A stretch of 64,000 bases of DNA from positions 208,939,854 to 209,003,853 of the forward strand of contig OY755038.1 in assembly GCA_963576565.1 (NCBI GenBank), written 5' to 3'. Every line of letters begins with the position of its first letter. The first letter of the stretch is position 1. Below, piece after piece: positions 22,930 to 33,356 of the stretch. Source of the DNA: Aspidapion aeneum. Its lineage: Eukaryota; Arthropoda; Insecta; Coleoptera; Brentidae. The notes below the pieces were generated by a model. It searched no databases. It had not been told where the DNA came from and was given only the letters and a program-made list of their open reading frames with translations. The position numbers were made by a program, and so were the translations under genes.

Positions 22930-23215
22930 ATTTTATTAGGGACTTATTGGAATAAGGCCACGCAATAATAGTGTCAGGCTGTATTTTGAGTTTTGCATTG
23001 GAATATGACAGATAATCTTTTAACATAAGGATTTTGTTTACTATACGAACCGAAATAAACACTGTCGACTTTAATTATAGAAAAATAAAAGACATAATTT
23101 TAGATTCGACTTTGGTATGTCAATTTTCAAAGATCAACTGTCAGCCTACAATGTAGATCTGTCAAAATACTGCCTGACACTATTATTGCATAGCTTTATT
23201 CCAATTCGTCTCTAT
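22930..23215. mobile_element. MITE family G, copy 1 (about 285 bp, long TIRs)
   Basis: ATTGGAATAAGGCC and CAATAATAGTGTCAGGC at the left are mirrored by GCCTGACACTATTATTG and TTTATTCCAAT at the right, giving TIRs of about 55 bp. The flanks TAATTTT(A) and TAATTTT(C) form a probable 7-8 bp target duplication. There is no coding capacity. Related pieces lie at 33165-34060 (split by an RTE) and 48310-48440. Confidence 0.7.
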
Positions 23216-23219
23216 AATT

Positions 23220-24010
23220 TTCATAACTAAAATCTAACCACAAAGCTAATAGTGAATTATTTTGATAAAAAAGTGCAGCACTGGCACTGGTGCGATTTTC
23301 GTATGGATCATTTAAAGTCACGTGATTCTTTAAAGGCGACAAACAAGGATTTTCGTCTCTCCATTAGCACCCATAACTATTCCCCTTGATCTTGTAAAAC
23401 AGCGGGAATTAAAAAAAAACGAACTTAAACTCTCCTTTATTTAGACAACCAAAATTAAAGGTTATAAAACTGTTTTAGCTATAGATGCGTTTTAATTTAA
23501 ACCATGATTTGGCTTTGTTTGACATCCACGATCCACGCATTAGCTCATCTATTTGTGACGTCATGGCAAAATAACCAGTTCTTTTGAGAATACTTGCATG
23601 TGCAAATTTTGCATTCGAGTGAGCAAAACTGACAAACCCAGTGTGTTCGGAACGGGCTCTCCGAGCTCGTGTTGTACTGGTACGCTGTCGAACTCGATTC
23701 AAACTGCACTAGAGCAATTTTCTCAGCAATAAAACAATGGAATACGAGTGACGCACTCTCTTAAAGGAATTTGGTCTACCATTTTCTTTATTATAGTTTC
23801 AGCGATAATCTTAAGTTAAAATAGTAAAATCAGAAATGCAAGCGATGTAAGCAATAGCAAAAATTTAATAAAAAACAAAAAATCTTAAGAAAATAACCGA
23901 CCTTAGTTTATGGTAATGTTATAAAACAAAAATTTTTGTTTTCAATCATACCAGATGCATCGGCAAGCCAGATTTAATAGCATTGCAAGAGAGCATTACT
24001 TAGTTGGCAT
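23220..24010. other. no recognisable gene upstream of the tRNA
   Basis: A minus-strand open stretch at 23475-23702 (75 codons, basic) matches nothing I recognise. Otherwise the sequence is A+T-rich without structure. Confidence 0.4.
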
Positions 24011-24016
24011 AAAAAA
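24011..24016 (-). terminator. Pol III T6 terminator of tRNA-Lys
   Basis: Six A residues on the plus strand give TTTTTT on the minus strand, five bases past the tRNA 3' end. This is a standard RNA polymerase III terminator and supports the tRNA being transcribable. Confidence 0.9.
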
Positions 24017-24021
24017 GTTCT

Positions 24022-24094
24022 CGCCCAACGTGGGGCTCGAACCCACGACCCTGAGATTAAGAGTCTCATGCTCTACCGACTGAGCTAGCCGGGC
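24022..24094 (-). tRNA. tRNA-Lys (anticodon CUU)
   Basis: This is a 73-nt tRNA on the minus strand. The acceptor stem GCCCGGC pairs with GTTGGGC (two G-T pairs), with discriminator G. The D arm contains TAGCTCAGTCGGTAGAGCA, an intact A box. The anticodon stem TGAGA/TCTCA encloses CTCTTAA, so the anticodon is CTT (Lys, AAG codons). The T arm GTGGGTTCGAGCCCCAC holds an intact B box. There is no intron, and CCA is not encoded, as expected in a eukaryote. With the T6 terminator it looks functional. The absence of substitutions in paired positions argues against a tRNA-derived SINE. Confidence 0.97.
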
Positions 24095-24159
24095 TTGTGA
24101 GAATTTCCAGCAGCGTTGACAATTCGCAGCCGGCCGATGTGTAACGTTGGTTTTCTTTT

Positions 24160-24246
24160 TTCATGTCGGTTTAGAACGCTTTTCTACGTTGGCCGACACC
24201 TATTCTCCACCTCTTTTGATCCTGACAATCATCTTCTCTCAGCTTT
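24160..24246 (-). mobile_element. LINE-L 3'-end fragment
   Basis: CATGTCGGTTTAGAACG, then TATTCTCCACCTC and GATCCTGACAATCATCTTCT match the 3' terminal region of LINE-L (compare 22140-22200 and 47290). It holds the last coding residues in reverse, with no intact frame. It lies about 65 bp from the tRNA 5' end. Confidence 0.6.
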
Positions 24247-24914
24247 TTTTTCCCAACTGCAGCACGGCGAAAGGAAGGGTAATGTTTTTCGATTGGGATA
24301 TGTATGTAAGTATGCAAATATGTATGTTTGTGTCACGCTAGAGGCTAAACGGCTAAACCGATTTTGTCAGAAAAGCACACGATATAAGGCTTTTTTTCCA
24401 ACATCATTTTACTAGTTTCCTACGTTTTTCGGACGTTTGTCAAATTTAATTTTTTATACCTTTTGCAAACCCACATAGCACAATCACGTGTTTAACACGT
24501 AAAAAAGGCGTAAGAAAAAAAAGCGTTGATTTTAAAAGCTGCTAGAAAAAAACGTTTATGTCATATATGAAAACAAGCTTAATAGGTCATTCATTAACGT
24601 TATAAAAAATAACGTTGCTAAAAACTGCGTTGTAATAACGCCATTATCAAATTAAAACAGCAATGTTTTTACGTTAGTTTCACGCGATTTTATAAACGTT
24701 AAAATCACATTAGATTCACGCCTTTTCTACACGAATTTTGAAACGTGATTTGCATGACTTTTCTACCGAACATTTTTGAAATTTTACTAGCAGCAGCACC
24801 ACCTATTAACAGCATTTTTCACTTTGACGAAATCTATCAGGCAGTGCTTTGGCCAAACTCCAAAAATCACATTTACTGTTAAAAAATCTTCTTTAGCTTT
24901 TAAAAAAAAATTAT

Positions 24915-25110
<196 letters not shown>

Positions 25111-25212
25111 CAAATTAAATATTACATGGTATGAGGTTGTTTTCAAGTAGAAAAAACTTTGTTATTTTTGTTCACGTTAATTTAACGTTGATGCGATTTT
25201 TGTGCTATGTGG

Positions 25213-25400
25213 CAAATTTGGGGACGTTTATTAAACGTTGCAGTGATATTCGGAAACGTTCCAAAGCGTTTCAATGACGTACCAAAAACGTTCCACAGAC
25301 GTCTAAAAAACGCTTTAGAGAACGTTTTTTATACGTTTCTTTTTGAACGTTTTAAAAACGTACTTTTTAGATTAATGTTAATGTTTTTGTTCGTTGAATC
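25213..25400. repeat. AACGTT/ACGTTT-rich palindromic stretch
   Basis: The motif AACGTT or AACGCTTT appears roughly every 10-20 bases (for example GAAACGTTCCAAAGCGTTTC and AAACGTTCCACAGACGTC). This continues the character of the adjacent TIR element. No coding meaning is evident. Confidence 0.6.
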
Positions 25401-25456
25401 AATGTGATCCAGTTGTTATAAACTCTTGTTCCTGTACATTTTTTCTCTGTTGGGAT

Positions 25457-25504
25457 TAAGGTCACTCATCGTCAAGCAAGCTTGCTTGACGATGAGTGAC
25501 CTTA
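25457..25504. mobile_element. perfect 48-bp palindromic micro-element with 8-bp duplication
   Basis: The 24-base left half beginning TAAGGTCACTCATCGTCAAG is followed immediately by its exact reverse complement, ending CTTGACGATGAGTGACCTTA, with AAGCTT at the centre. GTTGGGAT occurs on both sides, flush with the ends (25449-25456 and 25505-25512). The insertion is therefore nothing but two abutting inverted repeats. A second copy with its own 8-bp duplication lies at 22094. It must depend entirely on a transposase encoded elsewhere. Confidence 0.92.
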
Positions 25505-25904
25505 GTTGGGATAGGAACTGTGGATAGGACTATTTCTTTTTATTGTCTGAAGCCCCAACATTACAAGTTTTCCTTTTGTATTACCCTGTACTTTACCATT
25601 ATTTTGGAATTTGGAGTCGAAGCCAATGCAGTCATGGTGGAAAGGGTTGGCGGGATGAAAATATTTTAATACTTTACGAGCCTGGCATTTTTAGTCTGGC
25701 GCTTAGCCTTTTGCTTTGCGACCTTTTTGGGCTGACATCATTTATGGAGTCACTTAATCATAAATAATTGAAAATAGGCTATCAATTAAAATGTCAAACA
25801 TGAGGGATCTATTGACCTTACACAAAAAAAAATGATATCCAATCTAGAAGACGTATTTTCTTGAGAAGAATAGGGTAAAAATAAAGCACTACACTTTTGC
25901 ACAG

Positions 25905-25945
25905 GGCCGTACCCAGGAAATATTTCGGGGGGGGCATAAGAAGTT
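25905..25945. mobile_element. possible hAT-type terminus
   Basis: CAGGGCCGTACCCAGGAAAT followed by TTTCGGGGGGGGC resembles the left end of common animal hAT elements (CAGGG-CGTA-CCAGG then a G-run). No partner end is identified nearby, so this is a lone terminus at best. Confidence 0.35.
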
Positions 25946-25997
25946 TATAATAGAATTTCGGCCAATTTGCATTTTGTGTTGGGAATGGCACAAAATG

Positions 25998-26885
25998 TTA
26001 ATTTCTAGGATGTTTTTTAATTTTTGCTGACATCAAACCTTTTAATATCATTTTCGGAAAAGTATAAAAATCGTTGAGACTTACTTCGGGACTGTATGGA
26101 GAATGGCCCAACAATTCGGCACTTTGTTGGGTTAAAAATTTAATGGTTTTTTCTGCTTTGTACGAACTTGAATTTTCTTGGTGCAGGATGAGTTGCCGTT
26201 CGGGGTACGTTTTTCGAAGCTCAGCGATGACTTTCGGCAAACAAATGGTAATGTACAAATCTGCAGTAACAGTACTTTGATCTTCCAGAGGAATTGTTGC
26301 TTCAGATCTGCTTTTGAGAGAAATTTCGCGACCATTTTTTGGACACACTTAGAGAACGGCTGACTTTTATTGGCTTTTCTTCATCTTGGAACAACGACTG
26401 ACGTTTATTCACCGCCACTAATGCTGTATACGTTTTTCGAGTTTCCTACCCTAAATCGGTCTAGACTTTCTTGACACCAATTAACCCTAGCTTCCTTTTG
26501 TTCTTCAATTAACAGATGCACAATCCAGCCGAAAACTAATTTTCTTACGCCTACTTCTTCATGCAAAATTTTTTGAACTGAGGTCTTTGAAATCCCCAGT
26601 GAAGCCTCATTTTTGCGATATGTAACATGGGTATCTACCGTGATGAACATGTGCAGCATCAATGTTTTCCTGGGTGACAGCCGTGTTTGATGCACCTGGC
26701 CTTAGGTTGTTGCTAATGCTAATCCATTCATGCTTGAATTCTCCATACCAACGAGACACTGTCGACTGATACGGTGCTTCATTAACGAAAACAGAAATTT
26801 ACTCTGCATGGCCTTCTTGTTGAGATAATTTCTTTTGAAAGTTGCGAAAAATTATAGCCTGCAAACGTTCTGGGTTTAATTCCAT
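25998..26885 (-). pseudogene. mariner transposase pseudogene A1
   Basis: Read on the minus strand from MELNPERLQAIIFRNF at 26885, this is a near full-length mariner transposase broken by several stops and shifts. It has an N-terminal helix-turn-helix region (LGISKTSVQKILHEE at about 26570), a linker with HLLIEEQKEARVNWCQ, and the catalytic domain. All three carboxylates of the DD34D triad can be checked. The first lies in a GGE context where GDE is expected, the second is E in HQEN where HQDN is usual, and the third is D in LNDFY. The C-terminus is lost after about 26000. It is inactive. The same subfamily occurs at 44575. Confidence 0.85.
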
Positions 26886-26927
26886 TTTTCGACTGATTCG
26901 TTAATTTTAAAAAATTAACTGTAGCTA

Positions 26928-27860
26928 CGAGGTCTGGCTATTAAATAACGAGACTGGTTACGCAAAAGAGTTTTATTATAAAAATTATTCTACATTCGAA
27001 TGCTCCCCTTCAATATAATCCCCTCCCCTCGCCACACACCTTTCCATACGTTTTTTCCATTGATCGAAGCAATGCTGGAAGTCTTCTTTTGTGAGGGCCT
27101 TTATGAGCTCTGCCGCTTTTTGCTTTACCGCTTCCATCAACTCAAATCGGGTCCCTTTCAAAGCAGATTTTATCTTCAGAAACAAAATTAAAGTCGCACG
27201 GTGCCAAATCTGGTGAGTACGGCGGGTGTTCGAGCACTGGAGTACACTTACTGGCCAAATACTGCTTCACAGATAGTGCCTTATGGGCAGGTGCGTTGTC
27301 CTGGTGCAAAATCCACGAGTTGTTCTTCCACAACTCGGGCCGTTTTTTACGAACTCGTTCTCGCAGTGTTGCCAAAACTGACAAATAGTAAGTCTGGTTG
27401 ACAGTCTAACCTTCTGGTCCCATTCAGTCATCACAATACCGTTAATGTCGAAAAAAACGATCAACATTGCCATGAATTTTGATTTGGACATCCTAGTGGT
27501 CTCTCGGCCCTCACTAAAGCGCTTACACCAACCAAAAACACACGCACGAGATAGAGAATTGTCCCCATAAGCCTCTTGCAGCAATTTATAGCACTCAGTC
27601 GGAGTTTTTTTTTCAATTTAACAAGAAATTTGAGATTGATACGTTGCTCCTGTTTTTTGTCACACATGGTTTTCGGCACGATAAAAAAACACGTTCGTTT
27701 CAAACCGCTATTGCACAAATACTATAAGAGTGACGGAAACGTGTTTTGGGACGTGCATAGACAAGATATCTAGATACCCAACGCACTACTCGTTTTTTTA
27801 CCCCACCCGTCTACGGCGCCATCTAGGCGCGCAGTCTCGTTATTTAATAGCCAGACCTCG
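26928..27860 (-). mobile_element. mariner element B, internally deleted, with TIRs
   Basis: The 27-bp perfect TIRs begin CGAGGTCTGGCTATTAAATA (26928) and end at 27860, with TA at each flank. The transposase is on the minus strand, starting at 27667 (MCDKKQEQRINLKFLVKLKK), then a helix-turn-helix block CVFGWCKRFSEGRE. The D34D part LHQDNAPAHKA and YSPDLAPCDF keep the second and third catalytic Asp with 34 residues between. The C-terminus is RMERCVARGGDYIEGEH. The region carrying the first Asp is deleted after GRETTR, and frameshifts occur near 27560, 27390 and 27170. At 933 bp it is about 350 bp shorter than an autonomous mariner. It lies 43 bp upstream of mariner A1's start codon, on the same strand. 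Confidence 0.9.
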
Positions 27861-28235
27861 TATAAAACTATAAGTATCGCACTGACGTTTTTAATTTAGG
27901 TTAGGTCAAGATTGTGGTTAAGTTTTATTAACAAAATCGATCAGTGTCACCCTCTATGTTCCTATATGCTAAATATAAGACAGCCCCATACAGATGCAGC
28001 GACCACATTCAAATATAAATTGAGCGACCTTTAGGACATCATTGATTTTATTATGTTTTTGGTGCTGCATCAGACGCTTACTTAACGTCGGCGTCGCTAT
28101 CCCTTTCCGTACCCTTTTAGCCCTCATTAATTTGGCTTTTACTTTTACAAAAATGGCTTTACGAAATTAAATGCTAAACGATAAAAAATTTACAATCCGT
28201 TTGAACATAATATAGTTATGACTCATGATTACGGC

Positions 28236-28264
28236 CACGGATCACCTTTGTTAGGTGATCCGTG
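28236..28264. mobile_element. 29-bp palindromic micro-insertion with 8-bp duplication
   Basis: CACGGATCACCT, loop TTGTT, then AGGTGATCCGTG form a perfect 12-bp stem. The identical octamer ATTACGGC lies immediately on each side (28228-28235 and 28265-28272). The arrangement is the same as at 25457 but the sequence is unrelated. Without the flush 8-bp repeat it would be an ordinary hairpin. Confidence 0.75.
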
Positions 28265-28282
28265 ATTACGGCTATCTGTCTC

Positions 28283-28857
28283 CACGGTGGATAGAATAGA
28301 CCGGTGTTCTGATCGTATAAATATATGTCAAATTTTCACGTCACTGTTGGTCCAGCTGATATTCATAAACAAAAGTTAGTTATGATATGAACAACTAATA
28401 TTTTTTGAATTTTTTGAAAACTAAGGCAATTTTCCTACTATTTTTTAGTATATTCTTATAAAATAATATTTTTCAGAAATACCAGTTGTTATTTTTTTTA
28501 GCCCGCTTCATTTCTCTTTACACAAAAATTAAAATTCGAAGAAAATAATGTGTTCGTTTCAGCTTCAAAAATCATCCGTTGACCTACATCTTTGTTTACT
28601 ACCCAATAGTCCTCGGTTCACCTTTGATACTAAACGATCACATTCATTTTGACTTGTAGTTTAAGTTTAGTGCTATAAAAAATAAAGCGGGCTAAAGAAA
28701 AATAACGACAATACGTCTAGAAAATTACATTTTATAAGGATGTCCCAGTAGGAAAATTACCTTAGTTTTCAAAAAATTTAAAAAATATTAGTTGTTCCGT
28801 TGTTCGTATCAGATTTAACTTTTGTTTACACAAATCAGCTGGACCACCAGTGTCGTG

Positions 28858-28912
<55 letters not shown>

Positions 28913-28943
28913 ACCCGAACACCGGTCTATTCTATCCACCGGG
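28283..28943. mobile_element. 661-bp foldback element with about 165-bp TIRs
   Basis: CGGTGGATAGAATAGACCGG, TTTCACG(T/A)CACTG, GGTCCAGCTGAT and AACTAATATTTTTT...GAAAACTAAGG run inward on the left and are mirrored on the right (TAGTTTTC, TCAGCTGGACC, CCGGTCTATTC). Flanks TCTGTCTC and TCTTTCTC (7 of 8) suggest an 8-bp duplication, with one base of slack at the right. The right arm contains a (TA)25 expansion. The centre (28480-28700) has AGCCCGCTT/AAGCGGGCT inverted. It is non-coding. Confidence 0.75.
28861..28910. repeat. (TA)25 microsatellite
   Basis: Fifty bases of pure TA lie inside the right arm of the foldback element at 28283-28943. The left arm has only TATAAATATAT at the matching place, so the run expanded after insertion. 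Confidence 0.95.
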
Positions 28944-28964
28944 ATCTTTCTCTAGGTATGTTTA

Positions 28965-29470
28965 AACAAGGCCAACAAAAAATTACAGCCCACGACCCTG
29001 AAAAAGTCAGCTGGTCTCGGGGGGCTGACTTTTACATTGGGTCTTATGGGAAGTTAGAAGTTTTTTTTATGATATTTTCCAAATGGCACTACAGATTTCC
29101 GCGAAATTTCAGTAAACTATTCTCAGACATCATCATGATATTCCACCAAACTTTTGTAAGAATGCAAGATGATTAAGGATCTTCAAGCATTAGCATTCCT
29201 TACTTTGAATTCAAATTACTCGCGATGAACCGCATGCCACCTGTTATATATGACATGTATTTGACTTTGTCATCTGTGTGTCTGCAGCTATAAAAAATTA
29301 AGGATTACTATAAATTTGATAAAAAATTTTCTTTAAAATATAGTCAAAACAATCTCACAATCCGCTTTATTTTAAAAAAAATCAAATTATCATGAACCGT
29401 CATTCCAACTTCAATATTTTAAAGACAATCAGCTGTGTCATGACGTGACCATCAAAAAAAATCAGCCTGG
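28965..29470. mobile_element. MITE-like element family X, copy 2
   Basis: This copy has the same orientation and block order as copy 1 (17465-18040), from ACAAGGCCAACA through CCACGACCCTGAAAAA to AATCAGCTGTGTCATGACGTG. It lacks about 60 bp around the CACATTCGCTTCTGC segment of copy 1. It ends at AAATCAGCC. No coding capacity is present. Confidence 0.6.
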
Positions 29471-29547
29471 TTCAAAGTTCATTTAATTAATTTTGGGACA
29501 ACTTTTTGCGATTCTTTTTCGCTGGCCTTTGCTATTTTCAATTCAAT

Positions 29548-30100
29548 TTCAATTCAAAACGTTTATTTCGTCAATCCAATAATACAACAAAAGAACACAT
29601 TTCCAAAAAAATTAAAAAGTCAATGTGACGAAAATGGACCATCTCTCGATTATAGAAACCGCTAACACTAAGCCCTTAGAGGGCTTATGCGAAATGACCC
29701 AAATAAATTAAATAAATAATATATTTTAACAAAAGTTACCTAAGTAAAGAGTAGAACTGAAAAACTTACAATTCTACAAATAGTTCAATATATTTATCCC
29801 AGTCCAGCCGACTCATGCAGACACACACCAAAACCGAAAGCCAAAACGCCCACCGGGGGAAACAGCGAAGTATTAAGTCTTAATCGTCATCAACAAGGGA
29901 GAAAAATACAAGTATTTTTTTTTAAGTCAACCCAAAAGTAGTTAAAAACTTTTAAAGCAGTTGTTGTTGTTCCAACAGTTTTTCTTTTATATATTTAGAA
30001 TAGGACTTTAATGAAAGCTTTTGTATTTCCCTTGGAAGTTCATTCCATATTCTAATAGCATTATACACAAATGATTTTTGTTGGTAAACAGCTGATAAAT
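29548..30100 (-). pseudogene. LINE 3' end (CR1-like RT C-terminus plus 3' UTR)
   Basis: Minus-strand translation from about 30095 gives KSFVYNAIRIWNELPREIQK followed by LSLKSYSKYIKEKLLEQ and a stop near 29953. The pattern SF-x-Y-x-A-x-x-(I/L)WN-x-LP is the closing motif of CR1-group reverse transcriptases. A roughly 400-bp 3' UTR follows and ends in a TTGAATTG-type tail at 29548, like the tail at 1575. The element is 5'-truncated, and nothing upstream of the C-terminus survives. Confidence 0.7.
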
Positions 30101-30279
30101 GTCAAAAATTTATTAAATAAACTATATGTCTTTGTATGCGAAGATTAGCACCCCATACACACCCATCCGCTCACGTGGTTATCCTGGAAGATGATACGAG
30201 GCGGTTAGTAGCCGCGAAGGAAAGGCATGGCAAGAAAAGCCATATGTCTCATACTTAAATATCCGAGTAATTCAAATAA

Positions 30280-30790
30280 TTGCCGAATTTTTCGGCCCCG
30301 AATCCGAACCAGCCCTGAGGATATCATACAATGCTGCTAAATTAACCATATTGAGATGGATGGAGAATAGCTTCCAAGAATACTGGATGAACATACCAGA
30401 ACTGGCTCACTCTAAAGAGTTCATTAAAGGACCTTTTCAGAAGAGAGCCAGGAATATCATTGGACTTACCAGACAGAAGATCGGTATAGTCACTGAACTC
30501 TTTACGGGTCACTGTCCACTAAGAGTACCCATGCACAGAATGGGAATAACAGTAGAGACCGAATCTAGACTCTATATGGAGGATGATGAAACAGTTAGAC
30601 ATGTACTCTGCGAATGTCCGGCTGTTGCACGTTTACGTCAAAACATTTTCGGTAAACCTCAGATTGATTTAGAAGATCTGAACATTGTCTCACCCAAACT
30701 GATAGCTAGCCTTTTTGGAGGATTAGGCATACAGTGGTAAGAAACCAATCAAAAATGAGTCACAATAGACCCACTAGTGGTCGCAGTAGA
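30280..30790 (+). pseudogene. Jockey/R1-group LINE, RNase H-like C-terminal region
   Basis: The open frame runs from EFFGPESEPALRISYNAAK at about 30280 to the stop at 30738. It contains TELFTGHCPLRVPMHRMGI and DDETVRHVLCECPAVARLR, the hallmark C-terminal region of Jockey/R1-type ORF2 proteins (LTGHCPLR, then a Cys-rich HVLC-x-CPA segment). The frame is open for about 150 codons, so this copy is fairly young, but it lacks endonuclease and RT. A short 3' UTR follows. The sequence on either side (30105-30270, 30800-31950) shows no gene. Confidence 0.8.
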
Positions 30791-30799
30791 AGGGCTGCA

Positions 30800-31950
30800 A
30801 GGCACACTTACATATCATCATCATTCAAATAATTTAGCACGTGATTTATGGTAACTGACTGATGTATAGTTGATATTCAATATAAAAAGTAGAAAACAAA
30901 CCAAAATTGATTTTAATAAATTATAGTTCAAATCAATACAAACCGCTACTAAAGATAGTACAGAAATTAGAGAATTGTAGCAAGCAAGTTCTTTAACAAT
31001 GGTACTGTCAAATTGAGTGACCAAGGCTTGACTCTTGCAAGCAACTAATTTGTGCAACAATTTAAATAACTGATAAAAGTATTGAACGTTATTGAATTTG
31101 GTTTGTATTACGATCTCTAAAGGGAATTTGGCAGTTCATCGAGGAAGTGTTTTTCTCAAATATATAAACAATGTAGGAAAATCATACATACCTTTACAAT
31201 TTTTTTTCTTTAAAACACACATTTTCACTTCTTCAGATTTGTTTAATTTTACAAATGTTAAACTTTTTTTATTCTAATATTTACACTTTTTAAACTTTTA
31301 GGTTTTAGGAACCTTTTGTATGCTTGTTGTAAATATATTCAGTAAGCAAACATTTTAAACTAACTGTTTAATTTACTTAATATTACTGTTTAGATTCGGG
31401 ATATTACATTGATTAAAAATGCCGATTTTAGGGCAACGAGAGGTGTGTATTTGAGTATCGAAAACCAGAAAAAGATAGAAACAATATTTTAAAACACTGA
31501 AACCAGCAATAATAGAAAGCATTAAAATTAAAATAAACTCTAAGAGTAAAGGCCAAAATACTTAGGAATAACAAAAATAATAATTTTATACAAAGTTAAA
31601 ATAATTGACAAATTTAACATTCCCTAGTTGAAAAAAAAAGGCTAAATGAAACGAGGTGAAGTGTAGGTACGGAAACTCACTCAAGGATGCTTTCGAATGG
31701 CTTTTTTGTCTCGGTGTAAACAAGCTGCTTATACTCCCAGCTTGTCGTTAATTGGTTTGAACCACAAAGTATATAGTTGAACCACAAAGTGCATACTTGG
31801 TTTAAACTCTAATGCTAAAGCGCTGTACAGAGCAAAAGATAAACTGTGCTTTAAACGCTCCAGACAAAGACACAAAATACCAGCGTAAGCCAGAGATGCG
31901 TTGATTTAGAAAACCGTTATAAATCAGAATTTTTTAAAAATTGAAAATTT
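30800..31950. other. no recognisable gene
   Basis: A+T-rich sequence with small unconvincing open stretches (30821-31060 minus, 31092-31277 plus). Nothing resembles a family I know. Confidence 0.45.
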
Positions 31951-31954
31951 TGGA

Positions 31955-32830
31955 TGGACATGGATGACACAATTATTAATTTTCTACACCATCTGAACGA
32001 TATTCGACCAACAATCAAATGTACAATGGAAATTGAAAAAGATTTGGCCTGACCTTTTTCGGGTGTTCTTGTCAAATGAATAGACAGAAACATTCAAACC
32101 ACTGTATATAAGAAACGTACACACACGGGACAGTACCTACATTTTTTATTGTTACAAGAAGTTATAAGAAATTTGTATTCAAGAGCCGCCAATAATTGTA
32201 GTAATAATGAAGAATTAACCACATTAAAAAAGAACTTACAACAGAATGGTTATTCCGAGCAATGAATAAGCTCAACCTCTAAAATTAAAAACAAACCAAA
32301 TGTAGCAAATTCTCAAAATAATAATATGTTGGGTGTTATTAACATTCCATATGTCCAGGGCATTTCAGAAAACATAAGATGAATAACCAAATGAAATACT
32401 ATAATATAAAAACAGTATTTTCATCGGAAAATACAATAAGGAGTTTTGTAACTAAAAACAAAACCAGAAAATCCCTCAAATAATAAGGAATGTATTTACC
32501 AAATCCCGTGTGAGTGTGGTAAATCATATGTAGGTGAAACGGAATGCCCTCTTCAGGTTAGAGTAAATGAACATCTGAAAAGTAACCATTAAAGAAAAAA
32601 AATCCGGCTTAGCGGATCATGCATTCTCTAATGATCACAGGATTCAATGGTCAGCAGCTAAAGTTTTGCATAAGGAGTCGCATTGTTGAAAACGAAAGTT
32701 CATTGAAGCAAGTACGGATATACCAACAACAAGTTTACACTTACGGCTAGAGATACTCACTAACCAAAACGTCTTCTTTAAAATAAATAAAGACAGTGGA
32801 AGTCCGAAATTTTGTTATTATTGTTGTTTG
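31955..32830 (+). pseudogene. Penelope-like element: RT end plus GIY-YIG endonuclease
   Basis: Successive plus-strand pieces align with a Penelope-like protein. DMDDTIINFLHHLNDI (near 31957) is the decayed YVDD palm motif. KKRTHTGQYLHFL and a LPYVQGIS-like INIPYVQGISENIR follow. Then comes the GIY-YIG domain with IYQIPCECGKSYVGETECPL, ending near HAFSNDHRIQWSAAKVLHKE and KFIEAS. At least five frameshifts or stops are present. The endonuclease core (GKSYVGET plus the following R and E) is still visible. The PLE-LTR-like complex at 45578 may belong to the same group. Confidence 0.8.
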
Positions 32831-33305
32831 TTACTTGTTATTGTATTAAATATCCACCAACTCCGGAGACTCAAACCTCAAACCTTCATAGCAAGTTAAT
32901 ATCCAACTAAAATTGGCTGTTTTTCTATTAATTAATTAAAACACTACCGCCGCGCCGTATTGCCTTAATTCTAGCGAATTTAAGAGTGTGGTTTTTAATG
33001 AAAAATCTTTTACATGGGCTTTTTTACGAAAATAAGTTTAGTTGTTTTACTTCTCAAATATTTTTGGCAACACCAAAATGATTGAGATAACTGTTTTTTT
33101 ACGGTTTTTGTTTTTAAAATGTGATATTTTTAGTTTCTGTACAAAACAGATGTTCCTTGTTGGAAAATACTACAATGCCAGGCACTATTCTATTCCATTG
33201 AAAAATGAAACTTGATCTTTCAAAATTGACATCAAAGTCGAATTTATAAATCCAGTCGTTTATTTTCCATTAATAATGGCGACACTATTAACTTCGACTT
33301 TTATA

Positions 33306-33308
<3 letters not shown>

Positions 33309-33353
<45 letters not shown>
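33309..33353. repeat. (TA)n microsatellite at a LINE 3' end
   Basis: About 45 bp of TA directly abuts the 3' end of the minus-strand RTE fragment. It could be the element's own tail or a run it inserted into. Confidence 0.95.
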
Positions 33354-33355
<2 letters not shown>

Positions 33356-33356
33356 G

